64,000 nt of DNA from contig OY997592.1 in NCBI GenBank assembly GCA_963921825.1, forward strand, positions 64,190,336 through 64,254,335, given 5' to 3'. Each line of letters opens with the position of its first letter. Positions within the stretch are counted from its first letter, which is position 1. This DNA comes from Erodium maritimum. Its lineage: Eukaryota > Streptophyta > Magnoliopsida > Geraniales > Geraniaceae. The position numbers and the translations under genes are program-made. This document shows positions 47,890 through 56,862 of this stretch, in pieces. The notes under the pieces were generated by a model. The model was not told the origin of the DNA. It saw only the letters and a list, made by a program, of their open reading frames with translations, and ran no database searches.

Positions 47890-48480
47890 ACGTTATTTTC
47901 TAGGGTTTTTGAGCCCCTAGTACAGGTGGTTGATGTTCCTTAAACTCGTCATCATATTTTTCGGTCTAAGTCCGATCGTCTTCCTAGGGTTTGATTTGTG
48001 CATCCATTATTAGTCACCGCGTTGTTGGCTCCCCCACGCCACCAACAACGTGTCTCCAATCTCGTTTCCCCCTCTGCAATTCTGATGGTTGTCGTCTGCG
48101 TCTTCTCAACATTAGTCGCCTGCCTCGGATCCCCTCTTCTGAACAGCCCCCGTCGCCTTTGCAACCGCCATTGGCACCGTCATCGGTGTATCCCCGTCTT
48201 TGGCCTCCACCGAGGCCTCCAATTCGATCTCTACCCCGGTTATGGGTCAAGATGATCGACTGGTTTTGTTTTACTTTACCTGTTTTGTTCTTTTTGGCAA
48301 GGTTAATGATTAGTGAACAAAGATTCAGGGCTTCTACCCAAAGATTCAGAGACTTTTACCAGGAGGGATCCCTGAATCATATCTACCATCGTCGCTCTCC
48401 TCCCATTGAAACTTATGAGGTCAGGTTCGGCTTTCAACTAGTGGTTCGAGCTTAGCCTCCTTATGAAGGTAACAAATTCA
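47890..48480 (+). mobile_element. Uncertain retroelement leader-like segment
   Basis: A C/T-rich, proline-coding stretch opens with CCTAGGGTTTG as in LINE leaders. The block RFRDFYQEGSLNHI (about 48340-48385) is matched by GFKDFYRERSLNHI on the minus strand at about 55680-55640. The pair shows a dispersed repeat family. No domain is recognised, so the class is open. Confidence 0.35.
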
Positions 48481-48559
48481 GGTTTGGTCGTACACTATAG
48501 AATATGCAACGTCTAGGCAACACCTTGAGCAATATTCATTGGCTTCGTCTTAGTTTCCT

Positions 48560-49075
48560 TCCAGTTCGCCTATATGACTTTTTCCACACTTATTCATAGA
48601 CGCTCTTTCCGGTCGTGACTATGTCGTGGAGTACGAGATCAATGGGACTTGATATGATCAACCTTATTCGGAATGACCATCCAACTCAAACACAAATTGT
48701 TTGCTAAATTCGAAGGTACTCAGAAAGATATTGAATGAGCTTTTGGGGTCCTTCAAGCACAGTGACACATAATTTCACAACCTACTCGTGTTTGGGACAT
48801 GAAGACGTTGGCTAATATCATGCACACTTGTATCATGCTACGTAATATGATTGTAAAAGATGAACGCGACTGGTATGAACGAGGAGATGAGTAATGGTAT
48901 TACGAGGCCCCTCCGATCATACTTGATTGGACACCACCTGAACGATGACACCACTGATGCCCTTATCCTACCAACAATACTAGAGGTCATAAATGATAAC
49001 ACCGACCAGAAACTCCAAATTGACCTTATTGAACACATATGAGATCGCTTTAGAGCGCATTATGAATTAGACGAT
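48560..49075 (+). pseudogene. PIF/Harbinger transposase C-terminal remnant
   Basis: The plus strand reads VVEYEINGT, then LFAKFEGTQKDIE, AFGVLQAQ, WDMKTLANIMHTCIMLRNMI and VKDERDWYERGDE, in the order of the C-terminal third of plant PIF/Harbinger transposases. Stops and frame changes break it, and the N-terminal two thirds are missing. It is distinct from the minus-strand copy at 26050-26960. Confidence 0.75.
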
Positions 49076-50335
49076 TAACTTTATATACTTCTTTTTTTAA
49101 TGAAATAATAATTAAGTTTATGCATAAATAATATTTTTATTTAATCATTGATTTAAATATTTATTTTCTTTATTAAATATTTTATTAGTGAATATTCAGC
49201 ATTATTTACTGTTTTAATTTGATATTTAATCAATTCAATAAAATAATATTAATTATTCAGTCAGCAGAAAAAAAAAATGCATAGTGAACCCTGCATTAAA
49301 AACTCACGATGTGAAAATCAAAAAAATTTAATTCAAGGGTTCCTCTATACAATTTCGATTTAATACTAATGGCGGTTTACAACAAATAGCGGATCGTCTT
49401 AATCACGAGACTTCGTGGTCTGAGTGGCTGGACGGACCGAGGGGTTGCATTAAGACGTGCAAAGGAGGCCGATCCACTTTGTAGGTCTGACTGTCTCAAG
49501 GAATTAGGGAGGCCGGGTTTCAGAAGCAATCCTAGAGTTGGCTTTGAGGGTGGTTGGTTAGCTTTGCTGATTGATTATGCAAAATTGCTATATAGATGCT
49601 GTTTTGGAGGAGTTCAAGGCTTTGAACTGGTTTATCGATGAACAATACAGAGCTCTTGATTTTCGGGTGGCGATGATCATTTTGGTTGGTTTTTTGTTTT
49701 ATTTTTCTGTTTCGAGCATGATCTCTTTTGAGATGACCGGCTCCATGTTGTATAATTTTGTATTATACATTGTTACGAGTAAATTATTTATTTATATTAA
49801 AAAAGATTTTTTTTTGTATAAATTACAATTCATTTTTTATGAATTATTTGTTTGTACCCAAAATGGAATACAAAATAGTGGGTATTTGTTTTTCTTTAGA
49901 AAAGATAAACAAAAACAAGGTAATCATAGAGAGACAAATGCTCAAACTATGATGGTGTTAGTTCATAGCATCTCACTTTTTTTTACATTGCTGAAAAGAT
50001 ACATATGGTGCTTTTGATTTGGAACAACCTATTGCAATCAAGTTGTCCATTCCACTGTCATTCGCATTCTGATGTGATGCTACTAATGGTTACCATCAAC
50101 ATGGTAGGTACTTCAAAATCATATTCATTTATTTTTCATATTATTTTTACATATTGATATTTTATTGTCATCGTGACTTAAATTTTATCAATAAGTTAAG
50201 GTATTTTATCACCTGCAAGTCAAATTTGATCTTTTATCAAAATTTATAAATTTTAACCAAAAGGAATCACTTAAATTAGATCAATCTTCCTAACTAAAAG
50301 TCAATTTTTATAATTGGCTTCAACTTTAACCACCA
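49076..50335. other. AT-rich intergenic region
   Basis: No recognisable gene. A 148-codon frame (49571-50017) is AT-rich with a hydrophobic translation and no known domain, and is probably not a gene. Confidence 0.45.
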
Positions 50336-50338
50336 TAA

Positions 50339-50638
50339 GAGCATCTTTAACATTAGGCTAAAGAGATATCGTAAAAACCATTTAAAAGACAGAAATTAAT
50401 AAAACAATAAGATTTGAAGAGAGAGAATGTTAGTAGTTGCTAAATCCAACAACCTCTAAAGAGGCGTCGACGCAAAGAATTTCAAAGAGCGAATGTTATC
50501 TGTTCTTGCTATTAGTTTTGTTACAACTAGACTTGAGCCTGCCCACTGTAGGAGGTAGTGGTAGGAGACGTGGTAGGAGACCAAAATTGGTTCCTACAAG
50601 TACAACGCCTCTACTGCAACGGCCCATTACAAATGCTC
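50339..50638. mobile_element. PIF/Harbinger-type MITE (300 bp) with TAA TSD
   Basis: It starts GAGCATCTTTAACATTAGGC and ends so that the reverse complement reads GAGCATTTGTAATGGGCC. It is flanked by TAA on both sides (50336-50338 and 50639-50641). The 3-bp TAA duplication and GAGCAT ends are those of Tourist-like (PIF/Harbinger) MITEs. It has no coding capacity. The harbinger remnants in this window may belong to its source family. Confidence 0.75.
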
Positions 50639-50641
50639 TAA

Positions 50642-51100
50642 GTAGTTTTCTTGTTTTTTTATGGAAGAATGGATTACCTTCAACATTCTATCTCGCTTGT
50701 AGGATTGAAGATCTATGGTGAGTCATAATAGGAATCCTGGACACCCACATTGGACTAGAGGTCATATGTAAAGACAAAAACAGGCCATATATGTTGCAGA
50801 GGGATGCATATCTATCATGCAGATACATAATAAATTTTAATTAAAATGAAATACATATATCGTGTTGATCTTCACAACTAAAATGTCAACCTTGTTCATT
50901 GAATTATGTACTAACTATTGCAAAGAAAAAGGACTTTTTCTTCGATGTGATATTAACCTCAACATTCATCTAACGTGTAGGACTAGACAATAATACTTTA
51001 GCCATATTTTATTTTTTGATAAGTGCATAATTTTATTTAAAAAGAGTACTTTTTGAGAAAGAAAGCATCTAAAAGACAAACGATTATAAGGGGAGCTCAA
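50642..51100. other. Short intergenic stretch
   Basis: AT-rich sequence without a recognisable feature. The 3' end of the minus-strand RRM-type LINE should lie near its right side. Confidence 0.4.
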
Positions 51101-51686
51101 TAGTGGGAGCTCAAAAAGGACAAAATCCTAGACCGTTGGACAACAGGTCCTGAAACAAGAGGACTTCATGTCTAAACGAAGCAAATCAATCCTTATCGGT
51201 GACCCACTCTTCACCTCTGGAAGTTACAATCGGATCGTCAAAAGCCTTCGCTTGAGCAGGCTTATTGGGAGCCTTTCGAGCGAATCGAGCTTACGCGACC
51301 TGCGGCCATACGTCAACAGGTCTAACGAGTGTTTCACGGAAAAAAGAACGATCTCTTTGTTTAACAAGATAGTAGTCCGATAAATGTTGAGCGGGTCGGC
51401 TCTTCCGTTTCGGAGGTTTGAGAAGGGCTTCCTTCTAAGGACTATTCTCTTGATCTCCAAACGGAGCGTCGTCCTTAACCATGCTAGGCAAAGGCTGAGG
51501 TCCATGGACAACACGTCCAAGACTCTCATGGCTAGCTCTCACAGTCTCCGAAGCCATCTTTGAGCCTAAACCAACCTCATTGACGAGCTTGCCACATGAC
51601 TCATCCAAAACTGGCAGTTCAACCTGAACAGTAGCTTGACCATCTGAATTACGCCTCAAGTCCTCTAGATCCGTCTGAACACACTC

Positions 51687-54405
51687 TGTGAAGACCGCCT
51701 CGGTTTAAAAAGTTTTTCATTATTTAAAAGTATTTGATCGGAACGTCGAGGGTGTTTTTTTGGGTTCAATCTCTGTTTCGTAAAAAAAATGGAATTTAAA
51801 TCAGTTTAAAAAAAAAGAGGGAGTTGGATCAGGGCTGGACCAGACCGATCAGCGGATCCGGGCCGAGCCAGGCCCGCTTTTTTTTTCCTCCTTCTGTTTG
51901 GGCCGTGCCTCAGGCATGTTAAAGGCCAAGCTAACCGAGCCTGGCTATATAAGCCGTTTCTAGGGTTTTCAGACCCATTCTTCCTCTTCACTCTTGGATC
52001 CGCGCAGCCTCCCTCTACCAAACCCCTCTCTCCCTCAGACGCTCGAGCCCCTCCCCTCTCCGTCGTCTCTCATCTCCGTTCAACTGAAACCCACGCCACC
52101 GCCACCGCTCCTCCTCTCTCCCCTCTCCGAGACCGAACTCCCGCCGCCGCCCTCCTCTCTCAGCGAGATCTAGTCGCCGCCCCACCACCGTGCTCGTCTG
52201 CTTTCGCCGGCGAGCGAAGAGACCGCCGAGCTCTTCCTCTCCCTCACCTCCCTGCTTCTTGTTCGTCGTTATTCTTCCCTGAGACTCGCCGAACCCCTCG
52301 CCGTCCAGATCCGTACGGAGAGTCGTGCTCCGCCGTACTCTTTTACCTCCCCGTCGTCGTCCCTTTCTCCTACGGTGAGTTCACGACCCGTGGGACCTCG
52401 ACCGGCAACGGCGCCGCCGGTGGCCGGTCGGAGGTCAACCGAGTTTTCTCCTCTCCGTCCCTTTTTCGTTTCCCCGTTGCGTTTTTGTTGGATCTGAACT
52501 GCGAATCATTCTTGTGTTAGATCTGTAAAAGGGAAAATGTTTAAAAACAAAACCAGATTTGATTAAATGAGAAAAATAGTTTAAAATGAGTTTTAAAATA
52601 AAATCAGATTTGAAATTAAAAAGGAAAGTAAAACAGAGCAAAACGGGTTAGATTTGAATAAGGTTTTGAATTAAAAGAATTTGAAAATCAGATTGTTTTA
52701 AAACGGGTTTTGAGTAGTTGATCGAATCTGGAACGTGGGACGTTGAGGCTAGACTGTAAACGGACCTTGAACGGGATAAAAGTGGAACGTTGAAACAGTG
52801 CCTCGGGAACTGTTCCACGAAACCCGTACCTCGGGGACCGTGCCACGAAACACATGCCTCGAGATCTGTGCATTGGGACCGTGCCTCGGGAAACGTGCAC
52901 CGGTTTCGATGCTCGAACCTGATTCGTCGTAATCCCGCTTTTAGCCCGCTCGAGTCTAAAAGACAACTTCTGAATTTAAACCGAAATCGTGTAACCTTTT
53001 AAATTAATTTATGAAACCGGTTTTAGTTGTGGCTTTCGTTTTAAATTAGAGTCCGGTTTTGATCGAAGAGAAGACCGGAGTTAAACCTAGACGCGGACTT
53101 CGCCCTAGAAGACGGTGTTGGCCCGGTCGTCAGCAGCTAGGAGATGTTGTTGTGGTATCGTCGTGAGGTAGGGAAGTAGCGGATACCGGTTTAATTGTGG
53201 AAAGTTACTAGTATGCATGCTAGGATTAATAAAACTAGAAAGACGTTTATATCAGATAATAACCGAACGAGTCGTCGTAACATGTAGGATGGGATTCACT
53301 AGTTAACTGCTTTATCTGTTTTCGATACTTGGGAATTGTCGTACTGGTAGATCGGCCTTGTCGAGCCGTAGGTTGCGTGATTGATTGAATTGCCTGATTG
53401 TTGTTTGATATGTCTGCCTTGTGAGTCGTTGTCGTTAGGGTTAATAGACAATATTAGTATTACCGTTGAGCTTGTTGTTGATATGTGTGGGCGACTGTGC
53501 CGTGGTTGTGTTGATGTGAAACCCTTGGTTCTGTGATGGTCGGGTGAGTGATAGACCGACGTGACTGATTGTGGTAAGGTTAGAGGGCTGGGTAAGCCGT
53601 GTTTAATTATGAAAATTGTATTTTTATCTTGATGCTTTGTCCGAAGGAGTTCCGGGAAAGTTTTCTTACCTTTGCTTCGCCCGAAGAAGTTCCGGGGAAG
53701 TAGTTTCACCTTTGCTTTGCCCGAAGGAGTTCCTGGAAAGTTGTTTCACCTATCCTTTGCCTTGCCCGAAGGAGTTCCGGGGAGGTTGTCTCACCTTTAC
53801 TTTGCCCGAAGGAGTTCCGGGAAAGAGATCTAGGCTGATAGAGTTCCGGTATGACTATTTGAGTTGTCCCTTGGTTAGTTTGACTGTTAATAGTTGTGCT
53901 TTCACAGTTACGTACGTCGATGTTGGTTTAATTGGTGTGAGGTTGCTGTTTGTGTTTGTTCGTTAAGTGGGTTCGTAAGTGTGGTTCGGTCTTGAGTTGA
54001 GGAGTGTGGTTACGAGTTCACTTGGAAATTAGTTGTGTGCTGTACTAGTATGCCCTAATTGGACGGTTACCCGTGGTGGTGAGCGCTTGCTTATAACCTT
54101 AACTACTTTTCCTACTGAGCGAAAGCTCACCCCTTACGTTGTTGTTTTTCAGGTTCTAAGCGGGAAGTGTACTAGCCGGATGCTTGACGCTTGGGAGCTA
54201 CGAGGGTCCTAGGCTAGATAGTCTAGAGACGTACCGTTTTATTTGAATTGTTTTACCATTGGTTTTTACCGAGCTGTGACTCGCGTGGTGTTTTAAAGTT
54301 TTTAAAATTATGAGATTGAGACTTATTGGCTTTATTTTCGTTTAAAATTATTATTGTTTTAGTTCACGTCTCGAGTCCGGTCAAAACCGGATTTGGGGCG
54401 TGCCA
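51687..54405 (+). mobile_element. Solo LTR (2719 bp) of a Ty3/gypsy element
   Basis: It starts TGTGAAGACC and ends GGGGCGTGCCA, and is flanked by a perfect 5-bp duplication, CACTC (51682-51686 and 54406-54410). No internal region or second LTR is present, so it results from LTR-LTR recombination. Its end closely resembles that of the chromovirus LTR (GGGGCGTGACA), and both carry the block with CCGTGGTGGTGAGCG followed by GCTCACCCC. It therefore probably belongs to a related Tekay-like family. It contains tandem repeats (separate entry). Orientation is given from this resemblance. Confidence 0.88.
53628..53830 (+). repeat. About 40-bp tandem repeat in the solo LTR
   Basis: Five copies of a unit of CTTTGCCCGAAGGAGTTCCG plus a variable GGAAAGTTGTTTCACCTTTG part. 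Further upstream (about 52797-52900) another imperfect repeat of GTGCCTCGGGAACCGTGCCA type occurs. Long plant LTRs often carry such arrays. Confidence 0.85.
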
Positions 54406-54485
54406 CACTCCACATTGGTTGCGCCAGTCAAGATGGGAGGATCGAGGCTAACAATCTTGGGAGCTACAGACACAGAGCTGGAACT

Positions 54486-54722
54486 CTATTCTCCACGTAC
54501 ATCGGAGATGACCCATGAAGCTACTACCTTCGGCTTCTGACACCGTGCAACAGCCACAAAGAGGTCGAAGCCTTTAATTTTAAACTCATTTAAACCCTCA
54601 ACAGCCTGAACCACATCTTCTTTGGATTTAAATCGAATAAAACCGAAGTATTGACCCCTGCGATTTGGTCGCTGGAGAACAGACGCGGACACAATATTAT
54701 TGTACATCTCCGTATATAACAA
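54486..54722 (-). pseudogene. RRM domain of the LINE ORF1
   Basis: A 78-codon open stretch contains beta-strand and RNP1-like motifs: MYNNIVSASVLQRPNRRGQY, FGFIRFKSKEDVVQAVEGL, then DLFVAVARCQKPK. The RNP2 strand should be in the preceding codons, where the frame changes (MVDDQVYAICLLPPTFRICY about 54775). A host RNA-binding protein exon is the alternative; the context of low-complexity ORF1 sequence on the far side of the LTR favours a LINE. Confidence 0.6.
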
Positions 54723-54790
54723 ATTCTGAAGGTTGGAGGTAACAAACAGATCGCATAAACTTGATCATCTACCATGTTGAGCTGACCAAG

Positions 54791-55309
54791 TTAGTTATGC
54801 TATAATGTAAATTTAAATCAAGATAAAGTACTTAGAGAATCAGTAGTCTTTCACTCTAGTTGAGGTCGAAAAGGAGAGGTCGAAAAAAATAAAATAATAA
54901 TAAATTTTCATTTAATTGGGTTAATAGACTCTCATTTGTAGTCCAAGAGACTAAAATCGTCGGCGATAAGATGTTTTCTATCATATTTATTTATCAACCG
55001 GTTGAAAGCGGCAACGATTGGCTAAGCACCTGGGTGAGGCTGAAAGCTATTTTTATTATTATTTGTCTCTCATCAAATTGATTTGATCTTACCTTTTAGC
55101 CTCTCTTTGATCCTAAACCTACATATGCTTTTATATCAGGCTGGACTACACAATTAAATATTAAAATAATTAATCGGAATTGATGTTAACTTTATAAGTA
55201 GCTACTAATTATCTTCTTCTTCTTCTTCCGTGGGAGATTAATTTTCATACAACTAAAAAGTTAAAAGAAAACACAAATAAAACATTCACTTTCACTATAT
55301 TTTTTATAG
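54791..55309. other. AT-rich intergenic stretch
   Basis: No gene seen. Short microsatellite (CTT)n at about 55210-55228. Confidence 0.4.
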
Positions 55310-56068
55310 AATAAGAAGTAGTTTCATTGATAGAAAAACAGAGTCATTATAATGGTCAAAGCTTTGACAGAGATAATGACCCAATAACCGTTAGATACGA
55401 ACCGGTCCAACAGAAAACGGTTATGGCAACAGCAAGCAGAAATAGAACAAGAAACATAACTCAAACAGGAATTGAAACCAAAGCTAGAAAAGAAATAAAA
55501 TCTAAAACTTCCAAACTGCCAAAAACCGCTCAAAGTAGAGCCTAAACGCTGCTTGGTCTCTTCTTTCCAAGGACTCATTTTTTTATGAGAGACACCAAAC
55601 TTTGAACCTGACAGTCTGAATGGAAGGATCAATATGATTCAGGGATCTCTCCCGGTAAAAATCCTTGAATCCTTGCTTACTCACTAGGCTTGGCGGGGCT
55701 GCATAGCAGTCCTCGCCTGATTTGTCTGATTTTTCCCGACTATCTCGTCGGTCATGTCCCCGCTCGAGACGTAGGAGGCTAACATGGAGAATGCGAGCAT
55801 CACCGCAACATAGAGTCTCATATTGTCGCCGATGCACCATCCTTCCGATACAACAACACCAGACTGTGGATGCGCAGAGGAGAACATCACCGCAATAGAG
55901 GGTCGCGATTCGTCGCCGAAATGCCATCCTTTCGATACAGCATCGCTGAATTGTGGATGCGCAGAAGAGAGAACTATCAAGAATAGAGAGAAAAGGAGAC
56001 TCACGATCGATCTCGTAGTGGTTAGAGATGTGTACGATATTGGTTCTATAATAACAACTACAACAACT
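55310..56068 (-). mobile_element. Unclassified repeat with 88-bp tandem duplication
   Basis: On the minus strand this has an open stretch with two adjacent similar segments (LSSAHPQFSDAVSKGWHFGD and FSSAHPQSGVVVSEGWCIGD), the product of a tandem duplication of about 88 bp (55797-55972). The block GFKDFYRERSLNHI is shared with 48340-48385. The 3' side (about 55560-55310) ends with a LINE-like CTATCAATGAAACTACTTC and an A-rich run. It is probably a retroelement remnant, but no domain is recognised. Confidence 0.4.
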
Positions 56069-56084
56069 AAGATTAAGAGTTCTC

Positions 56085-56846
56085 GGGAGCATTCTCTCTG
56101 CGCACAGCCCCCCCCCCCCCCCCCACCATTCTCCACCATTGAAGCCCCTGCTTCAAAGCTCTCCACTACCCTTCGGGGTCCAATCTACCGTCGCCGTTCT
56201 TTTGATCGGAGTTGGTTTTATTTTTTCTTGTCTTTTTTGCAGACGGACTACCTCCGCAGGTCGTCGCCTATCCTTCAATCCGTGCCACAGCCTCTCCCTC
56301 TCTTCGTGTTGCCGATCATGCGTCGTCGGACCGGTCCCGCCCTCGAGCCAGTAGCCACCGTGGCCCCCCTGTCTTCCAGAATACGGGCTCCACGCGCTGT
56401 CTTCCATCGGCAGCGGCCTCCTGCCCCAGGGTCACCCCTCGCCGGCATGGGTCCGCCCCCTCGGTGGATCTGGGATCCGGGAGGAGAGACGGTCGGCTGG
56501 GGCCTATTTCAACGGCACCCGGATTCGGGACTCTCAACCCCGACCAAGCTTTTGCAACAGGGAAGTCTCGGGGAATCTGCACTAAAGGCTAATTCGCTAG
56601 TAGGTTTCACTGTTTTAGATCGAATAATAGCTTGGCTCAATAAGTTTAGGACTTTGGTTTATTATTTTCTTGTAAGGTTGAATCGAGGAATTCTTGAGTT
56701 TGGATCTGCGAATCAAATCAGACTATTGTATGGAACCATGTGCGCCCGATGGACCACGACCGGTTGGGACAAAAAGCTGGTATCCGGGACTGTTAGGCCC
56801 CCCCTTGAATCGTAATACAACTACCGCTTTTCCGTTTTAAAAAAAA
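56085..56846 (+). mobile_element. Short retroelement with poly(A) and 16-bp TSD
   Basis: Bounded by perfect copies of AAGATTAAGAGTTCTC at 56069-56084 and 56847-56862. It starts GGGAGCATTCTCTCTGCGCA, has a C-run of 15 at about 56109-56123, a GC-rich 5' half, and ends CGCTTTTCCGTTTT plus A-tail. No retroelement protein is recognised; the longest frame continues from outside the element, so it is not its own gene. It is probably a further ORF2-less LINE derivative or an insert in the repeat at 55310-56068. The perfect duplication implies a young insertion. Confidence 0.78.
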
Positions 56847-56862
56847 AAGATTAAGAGTTCTC

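Larger units (their letters stand above)
51101..54790 (-). mobile_element. LINE ORF1 remnant of RRM type, split by a solo LTR
   Basis: On the minus strand, right of the LTR (54790-54411), an RRM-like domain is read, GQYFGFIRFKSKEDVVQAVE (RNP1-like), ending KGFDLFVAVARCQKPK. The frame leads into the LTR insertion and low-complexity ORF1 sequence continues on the other side (51681 to about 51130, VELPVLDESCGKLVNEVGLG). LINEs with an RRM in ORF1 are an established plant L1 subgroup (the BNR type of beet). The piece is partial, lacks ORF2, and has stops near its 3' end. Outer ends are approximate. Confidence 0.65.

Noticed and set aside
49571-50017. 148-codon frame as a membrane protein gene
   Set aside because: AT-rich sequence naturally gives Phe, Ile and Lys-rich frames. 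There is no domain, splice support or promoter.
55823-56815. 330-codon plus-strand frame
   Set aside because: It runs across the target-site duplication and boundary of a retro-insertion, so its two parts have different origins. No domain is present.
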